DNA from: an uncultured Eubacterium sp.
GTDB taxonomy: Bacteria; Bacillota; Clostridia; Lachnospirales; Lachnospiraceae
Length of the DNA: 12,608 nt
Direction: 5' to 3'
Assembly (NCBI GenBank): GCA_934358495.1
Contig: CAKRKO010000079.1
Span: forward strand, 1-12,608
Shown here: piece by piece, positions 5,678-12,276 of the stretch
Layout of the letters: each line of letters starts with the position of its first letter
Position numbering within the stretch: the stretch's first letter is position 1
Made by a program: the position numbers and the translations under genes
Notes under the pieces: model-generated
The model's database searches: none
Seen by the model: only the letters and a program-made list of their open reading frames with translations
What the model was told of the DNA's origin: nothing

Positions 5678-7363
5678 ATGAAAAAAATATTATTTGCATC
5701 ATCAGAAGCAGTACCGTTTATTAAAACCGGCGGTCTGGCTGATGTAGTGGGCTCATTGCCAAAATATTTTCCGAAGAAAGAATATGACGTGCGTGTTGTA
5801 GTTCCAAAGTACATGTGCATGGATAAAAAATACGCAGAAAAAATGAAACTGGTAACAGAATGTCAGGTACAGTTAAACTGGCGGACGCAGTATGCCGGCG
5901 TCTATGAATTGAAAGAAGACGGTGTTATATTTTATTTTATTGATAATGAGTATTACTTTGCCGGCCCGGCACCGTATGGTCAGATTTATCAGGATGCCGA
6001 GAAATTTGGATATTTTTCTAAAGCAGTGCTGACAATTTTGCCGGAAATTGGTTTTCAGCCGGATATCATTCACTGCCATGACTGGCAGACCGGTCTGATT
6101 CCGGTATTTCTGGAAGCACAGTTCCGTCAGAATGATTTTTACCGCTATATTCGTACGGTATACACAATTCACAATATGAAGTTTCAGGGACGCTGGTATG
6201 TGGATGCAATCCGAGATGTGACCGGACTTGACAGCTCCTATTTTACGATGGATAAGTTGGAAAGCTATGGAAATGCAAACCTGTTAAAGGGAGGCATTGT
6301 GTACGCAGATCATATCACAACTGTCAGTGAGACTTACGCCAGGGAAATTCAGTCCACCGAAGGCGGCGAAGGCCTGGATGGTCTGATGCGTGCAAAATCA
6401 TTTGCGCTGACCGGAATCGTGAATGGTCTCGACTATAAGGTGTTTGATCCAAAGAAAGATCCTGCCATTGCCAGAAAATTTACCGGGGATGTTCCTACTT
6501 ATAAAAAAGCAAACAAATTAGCACTTCAGAAGGAGACAGGTCTGGAAGAGAATCCGGACAAATTCCTGATCGGTATGGTATCCCGTCTGACAGATCAGAA
6601 AGGGTTTGATCTGGTAGATTACATGATGGATGAGATTCTTGGCGACGAGCGGATCCAGATCGTGGTACTCGGAACCGGAGAGCAGCGTTACGAAGATATG
6701 TTCCGCTTCTTCGCTCAGAAATATCCGGGTCGTGTATCTGCAAATATATGCTATTCAGAAGGGTTTGCACACCGTATTTATGCAGGATGTGATGCATTTC
6801 TGATGCCGTCATTGTTTGAACCATGTGGTTTAAGCCAGTTAATGAGCATGCGTTACGGAACTGTTCCAATGGTACGTGAGACCGGAGGACTGAAAGATAC
6901 GGTAGAAGCTTACAACGAGTTTGAACACACCGGAACTGGTTTTAGTTTCCATAATTATAATGCGCATGAAATGCTCTACATGATCCGCTATGCCTGCAAA
7001 ATCTATTTTGGTTATCAGTCAGAGTGGCTGGATATTGTAAAACGTGGCATGGCAATGGACTACTCCTGGGCAGCTTCCGCAAAAAAATATGCAGAGCTTT
7101 ATGAAGGGCTGTTTGCCCGCAGTGAAAAACTGCGTGCGCAGGATCGGGCATGGAAAAAGGAGTCTGAGGAGCGTGAGCAGAAGCGTCTGGAAGCAGAACT
7201 TCGGGTAAAGCTAATGCTTGAGGCAGAACAGGCAGCCAAAGAAGCAGAAATTCAGAAAGCAGAATCCCTGAAAATGGAAAAACAATCTGCAAAAACAACC
7301 GTTGCAAAGAAAAAAACGGCGACGAAAAAGTCAACAGGTACCACAAAAGCAACGAAAAAATAG
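5678..7363 (+). CDS. glgA: Glycogen synthase GlgA (ADP-glucose, GT5) with a C-terminal extension
   Basis: Transfers glucose from ADP-glucose to the growing alpha-1,4-glucan chain; a cytoplasmic storage-glycogen enzyme. The ADP-glucose loop KTGGL is at residues 16-20. The C-terminal Rossmann domain has the catalytic-region Glu381 in FEPCGLSQ and the glycogen-synthase ETGGLKDTV motif. The catalytic part ends near residue 478, the normal family length (about 477-485). The protein runs to 561: about 83 extra residues form a charged, Glu/Lys/Ala-rich probable coiled coil and then a tail of Lys, Thr and Ala (AKKKTATKKSTGTTKATKK). The ATG at 5678 follows GGGGGAAC. An in-frame upstream start at 5606 is rejected because it lies in the promoter and adds 24 non-homologous residues. 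No other glycogen genes are adjacent, so this glgA is a stand-alone unit after spo0A. Confidence 0.96.
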   Translation: MKKILFASSEAVPFIKTGGLADVVGSLPKYFPKKEYDVRVVVPKYMCMDKKYAEKMKLVTECQVQLNWRTQYAGVYELKEDGVIFYFIDNEYYFAGPAPYGQIYQDAEKFGYFSKAVLTILPEIGFQPDIIHCHDWQTGLIPVFLEAQFRQNDFYRYIRTVYTIHNMKFQGRWYVDAIRDVTGLDSSYFTMDKLESYGNANLLKGGIVYADHITTVSETYAREIQSTEGGEGLDGLMRAKSFALTGIVNGLDYKVFDPKKDPAIARKFTGDVPTYKKANKLALQKETGLEENPDKFLIGMVSRLTDQKGFDLVDYMMDEILGDERIQIVVLGTGEQRYEDMFRFFAQKYPGRVSANICYSEGFAHRIYAGCDAFLMPSLFEPCGLSQLMSMRYGTVPMVRETGGLKDTVEAYNEFEHTGTGFSFHNYNAHEMLYMIRYACKIYFGYQSEWLDIVKRGMAMDYSWAASAKKYAELYEGLFARSEKLRAQDRAWKKESEEREQKRLEAELRVKLMLEAEQAAKEAEIQKAESLKMEKQSAKTTVAKKKTATKKSTGTTKATKK

Positions 7364-7594
7364 TGCGTATACAATTTATTATATGAGTTTAAGTAGAACG
7401 CATGTGAGACTTGGTGCGTGATTCTTGGCAGCATAAGCTGACATATTCATCTCAGAATCACTGCATATCTATACAAGGAGTATCTCCTGATTCAAAGCAG
7501 ATGAAAGGATACGAATTGCTGATGCATGTGCAAAAGATAATCGACAACATACTGTGAATCAGGAGATTTTTATATGGATTAAACTTAAAATGAA
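7364..7594 (+). other. Gene-free stretch with nested inverted repeats, possible structured RNA
   Basis: These 231 bp after glgA contain no convincing protein gene but several complementary segments. TGCGT (7364-7368 and 7415-7419) can pair with ACGCA (7398-7402). GTGATTCT (7418-7425) pairs with AGAATCAC (7454-7461), enclosing a CAGC-ATAA-GCTG hairpin (7429-7440). AGGAG-TAT-CTCCT (7476-7488) competes with a 13-bp perfect stem (7482-7494 with 7555-7567). An 18-codon frame starting ATG at 7501 and ending TGA at 7557 lies almost exactly in the loop; its nearest AGGAG is 20 bases upstream, too far for a normal start. It may be a glgA 3' UTR, an attenuator or a small RNA. I recognise no known RNA family. 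Confidence 0.4.
7482..7571 (+). terminator. Terminator-like 13-bp inverted repeat with U-tract
   Basis: ATCTCCTGATTCA (7482-7494) and TGAATCAGGAGAT (7555-7567) are perfect complements separated by 60 nt, and the right arm runs into TTTTT (7567-7571). On the plus strand this could end glgA or a small RNA. The loop is far longer than in ordinary intrinsic terminators, so its efficiency is doubtful. On the minus strand no T-run follows, so it does not serve the convergent DUF5688 gene. Confidence 0.45.
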
Positions 7595-8494
7595 TTACAT
7601 AGTGATTTCATTTGACTTGCGGGAATAGTAATAAGCATGTATAGACAGGATTTCGTCATCCTGCAGCTGTGTGTCATTGACTTCCTGAACCATTTCGGAA
7701 AGTTCCGGATAGTTGTCACAGTCCAGTGTCGGAACAAGGATGACTTCGTGAATGCTGCTTGGAAGAATATAGAAATCCGTTTGGGCTTCCTCGGCCAGAT
7801 TTTTCAGTAGATTTTTATAAAGGATGCAGGCAGCTCCAAAGAGGTTAGTTTCATTGGTCAGTACAAACATGGGATATGGCTCCGTCGGATAGATTCCATC
7901 CAGAGAAATGTGTTTTCGCTCAGTCAGTGTCTGTAACACATCATTCATATCGTACAACCGCTCCGGCAAAATATGCTGTGTATTTTTTTTGGCAATTTGA
8001 AACAGTTCCGAAGTCTGAATGCCCCAGTTCTGCAGGTGGGAGTGATGGATCAGAATCGTCGCGTTTCCCTGTGTGATATCCATAGAAATCAGGCAGTAGA
8101 AGACAATGGCCAGATCCAGAAAACGTACGTGCGGGACTTTCTTTAGTAGCGTATAATTGCGGTCATAGTGAATCAGTTTCATAGCAATCTTGTCCCGTAT
8201 ATTTTCAAAATCAGTGAAAAAGGCAGGATCGATATTTTCTGATGGTTTGTGTGTCTTGTAATCCTGCAGAAGCGATTGATATACATCCTGAAAAGGAACC
8301 CCATGCTGATAGGACTCATAATAATAATCCAGATAGAGCGTAGGTGAAATATTACAGTCTTTTTCCATAATGGACAATCCGTCAAGCAAAATGCCGTTGT
8401 TTTTGGTAACCTTCTGAATGGAAATTCGTTTTGGATCAGGAATGTCGTGTTCCAGACGTTCCATAATGACTGTTTGAAATGTTGAATATTGCAT
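7595..8494 (-). CDS. DUF5688 family protein
   Basis: Protein of unknown function from a family common in Lachnospiraceae; no catalytic motif is known to me and no membrane segment or signal peptide is evident, so it is probably cytoplasmic. Family hallmarks recalled from homologues are KNNG-x-x-L-x-GL (near residue 32), NISPTLYLDYYYE, LAIVFYCL, then near the C-terminus YILPSSIHEVILVP, SEMVQEVNDTQ and LSIHAYYYSR. The frame is open to a TTG at 8599, but the homologous N-terminus (M-x-Y-x-x-F) begins at the ATG at 8494, giving 299 residues, and a promoter lies at 8542-8570, downstream of that TTG. No Shine-Dalgarno is visible before 8494; the sequence there is T-rich. It is transcribed away from the tRNA-Thr gene and converges on glgA. 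Start uncertain, family fairly sure. Confidence 0.8.
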   Translation of the reverse strand: MQYSTFQTVIMERLEHDIPDPKRISIQKVTKNNGILLDGLSIMEKDCNISPTLYLDYYYESYQHGVPFQDVYQSLLQDYKTHKPSENIDPAFFTDFENIRDKIAMKLIHYDRNYTLLKKVPHVRFLDLAIVFYCLISMDITQGNATILIHHSHLQNWGIQTSELFQIAKKNTQHILPERLYDMNDVLQTLTERKHISLDGIYPTEPYPMFVLTNETNLFGAACILYKNLLKNLAEEAQTDFYILPSSIHEVILVPTLDCDNYPELSEMVQEVNDTQLQDDEILSIHAYYYSRKSNEITM

Positions 8495-8541
8495 TAAAAA
8501 TGTAAAAAAGATAAGACGAATATAATAGTTTTTACCTGCAT

Positions 8542-8570
8542 AACATAACACAGTCTGAACAGAAAGGCAA
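8542..8570 (-). promoter_or_regulatory. Extended -10 promoter of the DUF5688 gene
   Basis: Minus-strand TTGCCT (8565-8570, 4 of 6) and TATGTT (8542-8547, 4 of 6) are 17 bp apart, and TG plus one base precedes the -10. It stands back-to-back with the tRNA-Thr promoter. Starting near 8535 it leaves a leader of about 40 nt before the ATG at 8494, supporting that start over the TTG at 8599. Confidence 0.5.
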
Positions 8571-8606
8571 GAGGAAAAATCTTTTTTTGAAAATATCAAA
8601 AAAGAC

Positions 8607-8635
8607 TTGCAACAATGCCAAAAATCTAGTACAAT
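8607..8635 (+). promoter_or_regulatory. Promoter of tRNA-Thr
   Basis: TTGCAA (8607-8612, 4 of 6) and TACAAT (8630-8635, 5 of 6) are 17 bp apart. The predicted start lies a few bases before the mature tRNA 5' end at 8647, a normal arrangement for a single tRNA gene. Confidence 0.65.
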
Positions 8636-8646
8636 ATTTTGTGCAT

Positions 8647-8719
<73 letters not shown>

Positions 8720-8732
8720 TGAATATTTAGAG

Positions 8733-8764
8733 AGCCCCGGTTTATTGCCGGGGCTTTCTTGTTT
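8733..8764 (+). terminator. Intrinsic terminator after tRNA-Thr
   Basis: AGCCCCGG (8733-8740) pairs with CCGGGGCT (8748-8755) over a 7-base loop. A T-rich tail TTTCTTGTTT follows. It is 14 bp after the tRNA and ends its transcript before the VOC gene promoter. Confidence 0.92.
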
Positions 8765-8786
8765 GCAGAAAAATGCTGGTTATATC

Positions 8787-8815
8787 TTGCGAGTCACACT
8801 TTTTTTCTATATACT
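8787..8815 (+). promoter_or_regulatory. Promoter of the VOC-family gene
   Basis: TTGCGA (8787-8792, 4 of 6) and TATACT (8810-8815, 5 of 6) are 17 bp apart, directly downstream of the tRNA terminator. The leader to the ATG at 8854 would be about 32 nt and contains GGAGG at 8840-8844. Confidence 0.6.
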
Positions 8816-8853
8816 GAAAAATAAATAGTGGTTATAAATGGAGGAAGCAAAAA

Positions 8854-9297
8854 ATGGCAATAAAAATTAATGGAATTAATCACTGTGCGATCAGTGTGGC
8901 TGATATTGAGGAGACAATAAAGTGGTATTCTGACGTGTTTGGATTTACGGTAGTCAATCGTTCAGAGATTCCGGGAGCAGGCATTAAAGTAGCGCATTTA
9001 CAGGGGGTTGGATTTTTATTAGAAGTTTTTGAAGCACCGGGAGCAAATCCATTACCGGAAGACCGCAGAGTGCCTAACCGTGATCTAATGACACATGGAA
9101 ATAAACATATGTCCTTTGGTGTTCCGGACGGAAGAAAGGCAAAAGAAGAGCTGGAAGCAATGGGCGTTGAGATTGCAATGGTGGCAGAAGTAGACGATAC
9201 TTACGGCGTATTTATCCGGGATAATACAGGAAATCTGATCGAGATTTTTGAGGAATCTGGAGATGTCGTATTTAATCAGCATAAAAGTCAGAACTAA
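8854..9297 (+). CDS. VOC-family metalloenzyme (glyoxalase/dioxygenase-like)
   Basis: Vicinal-oxygen-chelate fold protein of 147 residues built from two beta-alpha-beta-beta-beta modules (about 5-62 and 80-133). The four expected metal positions are filled: His10 (NHCAISV), Glu57 (LLEVFE), His85 (KHMSFGV) and Glu130 (LIEIFE), so it probably binds a divalent metal and is an active enzyme rather than a resistance-type binding protein. Relatives include glyoxalase I, methylmalonyl-CoA epimerase and ring-cleaving dioxygenases; the sequence does not decide among them. It starts at the ATG at 8854, 9 bases after GGAGG. Its promoter follows the tRNA terminator. The PsiE-like gene begins 75 bp downstream with no obvious terminator between, so the two may be co-transcribed. 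Confidence 0.85.
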   Translation: MAIKINGINHCAISVADIEETIKWYSDVFGFTVVNRSEIPGAGIKVAHLQGVGFLLEVFEAPGANPLPEDRRVPNRDLMTHGNKHMSFGVPDGRKAKEELEAMGVEIAMVAEVDDTYGVFIRDNTGNLIEIFEESGDVVFNQHKSQN

Positions 9298-9372
9298 TAC
9301 ATAAAAAAATCTTGAGTCAGTTATCTGCTCATTCATGTATTGGAAGGATATGGTAGAAAGGGATTATCATAT

Positions 9373-9810
9373 ATGGGATTAAAAATAAGAAGGATGATCG
9401 ACCGGTCCAGTGAATTTCTGGAACTGATTGTTAATATTATCATTATAATAGCTGTCGTAGTAGCAATTATTTCTTTGTGGCAACCGTTTTTGGAGTTTAT
9501 ACACAACCGGGAGACTACACATGCATTTTTGAAATTCCTAGGTTATGTACTAAACGTATTGATTGGTATAGAGTTTTTTAAGATGCTCTGTAAGCCGGAT
9601 GTGGACACGATTCTGGAAGTTGTTATGTTCGTTATTGTTCGACATATGGTGGTGCTGGATACAAGTGCTGTAGAAAATCTGTTGACGATTATAAGTATGG
9701 CAATTATATTTGCAATCAAGAAATTCCTGAAGGAGTCAAAAGCAGAAGAAAAATTCGGAAATGGAATCAAGGATAAACTGAGTATTATCGGGCAGAAAAA
9801 AGAAGAGTAA
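9373..9810 (+). CDS. PsiE-like small membrane protein
   Basis: A 145-residue integral membrane protein with about four hydrophobic segments (near residues 17-37, 50-70, 80-95 and 100-118) and a charged cytoplasmic tail rich in Lys and Glu. The pattern FLGYVLNVLIGIEF, then MFVIVRHMVVLDTS and IISMAIIFAIKKFL resembles the phosphate-starvation-inducible PsiE family, whose molecular role is unknown. The open frame reaches a TTG at 9340, but the ATG at 9373 is preceded by AGAAAGGGA at about 9 bases and is the better start. It lies 75 bp after the VOC gene on the same strand and ends 35 bp before a strong hairpin terminator. Family assignment is from recalled motif resemblance only, and no Pho-type control site was seen. 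Confidence 0.65.
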   Translation: MGLKIRRMIDRSSEFLELIVNIIIIIAVVVAIISLWQPFLEFIHNRETTHAFLKFLGYVLNVLIGIEFFKMLCKPDVDTILEVVMFVIVRHMVVLDTSAVENLLTIISMAIIFAIKKFLKESKAEEKFGNGIKDKLSIIGQKKEE

Positions 9811-9838
9811 AAGAAGTGACATAACAGTAATTAACAGG

Positions 9839-9889
9839 AAAAAATAAAACGCTGCATCCGGAAAACTATCTGGATGCAGCGTTTTAACG
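9839..9889. terminator. Bidirectional intrinsic terminator
   Basis: A 14-bp perfect stem (9846-9859 with 9872-9885, arms AAAACGCTGCATCC and GGATGCAGCGTTTT) with a 12-base loop lies between two converging genes. On the minus strand it is followed by TTTTATTTTTT, a strong U-tract that ends the ABC permease transcript. On the plus strand it has TTTT and ends the PsiE-like transcript. Confidence 0.93.
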
Positions 9890-9914
9890 TTTGTCTACAG
9901 AGCAGGTATTATAA

Positions 9915-10712
9915 TTACATTTTTTTCAGATACCATTTCTCCAGCCATACAATCAGCTGATACAACCCCATGGCGATCAAACAGAGTATCACAATTCCAA
10001 GAATCACCCAGTCAAGTTTCATGATCTGACTGCCATAGATAATCATATATCCCAGTCCCCGGCGGGAAGAAATAAATTCACCGATGACAACACCGACCAG
10101 ACAAAGTCCGATATCCACCTTCATAATGGAAAACAGATTTGGAATGTTGGACGGAAATACAACCTTTGTTAAAACCGCTTGCCGTTTTCCACCCAGTGTT
10201 TCAATCAGTTTCATCTGATTTGGATCGACAGATAAAAATCCCTGATAGAGACTTAAAATCGAACCAAAAATTGCCACAGACATTCCAGTGACGATGATGG
10301 TTTTATAATTGCCGCCCAACCATACGATCAGCAGCGGAGCGAGGGCAGATTTTGGCAGACTGTTCAGCACAACCATATACGGTTCCGACACGTCGGAAAC
10401 GGATTTTTTCGCCCAGAGCAAAACCGCGATCAGAATGGTAAAAAGAATGACCAGCACAAAACTGATCATGGTTTCCAACAGTGTGATGCTGACATGCTGC
10501 CAGATAGTTCCTTCCATTAACATTTGAACAAAACAGGCGACAAGTCGTTTCGGGGAACTGAAAATAAAGTCATTAATCCAGGATAAATCGGCTGCCAGTT
10601 CCCAGAGGACGAGAAACAGTACAAAAATAAAGATGCGTAAAAAGTGTATTTTTCGTTTGTGTTGCTGTTGTTGATACAGGAAGGCTTCCTGCGGGGTTTC
10701 AGGACGTTTCAT
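9915..10712 (-). CDS. NitT/TauT-type ABC transporter permease
   Basis: Membrane subunit of an SsuC/TauC-class importer (family substrates include nitrate, sulfonates, taurine and thiamine precursors). The 265 residues give about six membrane segments (first near residues 23-42) after a polar N-terminus with a Gln/His run. The cytoplasmic coupling loop is seen as LIETLGGKRQAVLTKVVFP, close to the EAA-loop form of this class (E-T-x-G then a Pro). The ATG at 10712 follows AAGGAG by 7 bases; although the frame stays open to 10886, that part overlaps the ATPase gene. The true start overlaps the ATPase gene end by 14 bp, typical of translational coupling. No periplasmic/lipoprotein binding-protein gene lies on either side, and a terminator follows 29 bp after the stop. 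Substrate cannot be read from the sequence. Confidence 0.9.
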   Translation of the reverse strand: MKRPETPQEAFLYQQQQHKRKIHFLRIFIFVLFLVLWELAADLSWINDFIFSSPKRLVACFVQMLMEGTIWQHVSITLLETMISFVLVILFTILIAVLLWAKKSVSDVSEPYMVVLNSLPKSALAPLLIVWLGGNYKTIIVTGMSVAIFGSILSLYQGFLSVDPNQMKLIETLGGKRQAVLTKVVFPSNIPNLFSIMKVDIGLCLVGVVIGEFISSRRGLGYMIIYGSQIMKLDWVILGIVILCLIAMGLYQLIVWLEKWYLKKM

Positions 10713-11469
10713 GGTGCAGCTCCTTCCAGATAAGATTGAAATAAGTTTTAAAATCATCATAATCCCGGCGTCCCATCGGTGTAAGATCCGTTGGAAATGA
10801 GACAGATACGATCCGCTGGATGCGTCCGGGACGAGCCGTAAGTATGATGACGCGGTCTGCCAGACTGACGGCTTCTGCCAGATCATGCGTGACTAGGATT
10901 GCGGTCTTTTTCTCTTTGCGGATAATGGAACCGATATCGTTGCTGACCGACAGGCGTGTCTGATAATCCAGTGCGGAAAACGGTTCATCTAAGAGAAGTA
11001 ATTCCGGTTTTAATACAAGGGTGCGAACAAGAGCGACACGTTGGCGCATGCCTCCGGAAAGCTGACTTGGTTTAGAATAAGAGAATTTCTCCAAGCCATA
11101 TTGTTTCAAAAGCTGTTTTGCATAAGCGCAGTTTTCTTCAGTTACTTCATGACGGATTTCCAGACCAAGCAGAACATTTTTCCAGATACTGCGCCATTCC
11201 AGCAGATAATCCTGCTGTAGCATATATCCGATGTGACGCCGACTGTCCGCGGTCAAAGGAGTACCGTTTAAAAGCAGTGTGCCGGATTCCGGTGTAAGCA
11301 TGCCTGCCAGCAGATTTAAAAGTGTGGATTTACCACATCCACTGGGACCGACGATGGCAACAAAATCACCGGAATTGACGGTAAACGTAATATCAGATAA
11401 AGCAGGGGTTTCCCCCTGCATCGTATGATATGCATAAGAAAGATGTTGAATTTCAAACAACGAATGCAT
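10699..11469 (-). CDS. NitT/TauT-type ABC transporter ATPase
   Basis: Cytoplasmic ATP-hydrolysing subunit of 256 residues that powers the adjacent permease. All motifs are intact: Walker A GPSGCGKST (41-49), Q-loop Gln85 in GYMLQQD, signature LSGGM (137-141), Walker B LLLLDEPF (157-164, catalytic Glu162), D-loop SALD and H-loop His195 (VTHD). The Q-loop sequence QQDYLLEW and the tail ARPGRIQR are typical of the SsuB/TauB group. The ATG at 11469 follows AAGGAGG by 6 bases. It is first in a two-gene unit and divergent from queH across 102 bp. A TATACT (minus strand, 11500-11505) may be its -10, but no good -35 accompanies it. Confidence 0.94.
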   Translation of the reverse strand: MHSLFEIQHLSYAYHTMQGETPALSDITFTVNSGDFVAIVGPSGCGKSTLLNLLAGMLTPESGTLLLNGTPLTADSRRHIGYMLQQDYLLEWRSIWKNVLLGLEIRHEVTEENCAYAKQLLKQYGLEKFSYSKPSQLSGGMRQRVALVRTLVLKPELLLLDEPFSALDYQTRLSVSNDIGSIIRKEKKTAILVTHDLAEAVSLADRVIILTARPGRIQRIVSVSFPTDLTPMGRRDYDDFKTYFNLIWKELHHETS

Positions 11470-11533
11470 GAGAAGCCTCCTTCAAACTGTAATGGGTATA
11501 GTATAGAGTATGTAAAAATAACGTTGGTTGCTA

Positions 11534-11562
11534 TTGTAAAACCGATGGGAATCGTATAAAAT
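11534..11562 (+). promoter_or_regulatory. Candidate queH promoter very close to the start codon
   Basis: TTGTAA (11534-11539, 4 of 6) and TAAAAT (11557-11562, 5 of 6) are 17 bp apart. The -10 ends 9 bp before the queH ATG, so RNA would start within a few bases of it. This agrees with the lack of a ribosome binding site and suggests a leaderless message. The AT-rich sequence makes a chance match possible. Confidence 0.4.
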
Positions 11563-11571
11563 AAATAAGTT

Positions 11572-12228
11572 ATGAAGCAGAATTACCAAAAAGAACTGGA
11601 AAAGAAAATTCAAAAATTACAGATGGAGCAAAAAGTTCCGACGCTGTTATTACATGCCTGTTGTGCACCGTGCAGCAGTTATGTACTGGAATATCTGGCA
11701 GAATATTTTCACATCACAGTGTTTTTCTACAATCCGAACATCACAGATGCAGCAGAATATTACAAACGTGTGGAAGAGGAAAAACGCCTGATTCAGGAAC
11801 TTCCGGTGAAATATCCAGTGTCGTTTATTGAAGGTACCTATGAACCTGAGCGGTTTGTGGCAAAGGTAAAAGGACTGGAGCATGTTCCGGAGGGTGGAGC
11901 GCGCTGTGAGAAATGTTTTGCACTGCGTCTGGCAGAGACTGCAAAGCTGGCACAGGAAGAGACATTTGATTATTTTACTACTTCACTGACCATCAGTCCG
12001 CTGAAAAATGCAGCACTGCTCAATGAGGTGGGAGAAGCAATGGCAGCAGAATACTGTCATGAGGACACGGCTTTTTTGAATTCTGACTTTAAGAAGAAAA
12101 ACGGATACAAGCGATCCGTAGAATTGTCGGAAATCTATGGCCTGTACCGGCAGGATTATTGCGGCTGTGTCTATTCAAAGTTGCAGCGGGAACAGGAAAA
12201 GAGAGCAAAAGTACAGGAAGAAACTTGA
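11572..12228 (+). CDS. queH: Epoxyqueuosine reductase QueH
   Basis: Last step of queuosine synthesis: reduces epoxyqueuosine in tRNA to queuosine, replacing the cobalamin enzyme QueG in many anaerobes. The 218 residues hold the DUF208/QueH hallmarks: the adjacent cysteines Cys30-Cys31 in LLLHACCAPCSSYVLEYL, Cys112 and Cys115 (CEKCFALRL), the TTSLTISPLKN segment, and Cys197/Cys199 in DYCGCVYS. These cysteines bind an iron-sulfur cluster and a second metal in characterised family members. The ATG at 11572 fits the usual QueH N-terminus (NYQKEL), yet no Shine-Dalgarno precedes it, nor the next ATG at 11623. The gene is divergent from the ABC ATPase gene, and argH begins 48 bp after its stop on the same strand. 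Confidence 0.95.
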   Translation: MKQNYQKELEKKIQKLQMEQKVPTLLLHACCAPCSSYVLEYLAEYFHITVFFYNPNITDAAEYYKRVEEEKRLIQELPVKYPVSFIEGTYEPERFVAKVKGLEHVPEGGARCEKCFALRLAETAKLAQEETFDYFTTSLTISPLKNAALLNEVGEAMAAEYCHEDTAFLNSDFKKKNGYKRSVELSEIYGLYRQDYCGCVYSKLQREQEKRAKVQEET

Positions 12229-12254
12229 CAGAGATAAACTGTGCGCAGGATAAG
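12225..12254 (+). promoter_or_regulatory. Possible argH promoter overlapping the queH stop
   Basis: A perfect TTGACA (12225-12230) spans the queH stop codon, and GATAAG (12249-12254, 4 of 6) follows after 18 bp. The match is one-sided, since only the -35 is good. It would allow argH expression independent of queH, with a leader of about 17 nt that contains the AAGGAGG. Confidence 0.35.
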
Positions 12255-12276
12255 AGAAATGAAGGAGGATAACGAC

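Noticed and set aside
7501..7557. 18-codon ATG-to-TGA frame as a real peptide gene
   Set aside because: The nearest AGGAG is 20 bases upstream and is itself in a hairpin; no resemblance to a known small peptide. It is kept only as part of the structured-region finding.
10713..10886. N-terminal extension of the ABC permease
   Set aside because: It overlaps the ATPase gene extensively in another frame; the ATG at 10712 has AAGGAG upstream and gives the normal family length.
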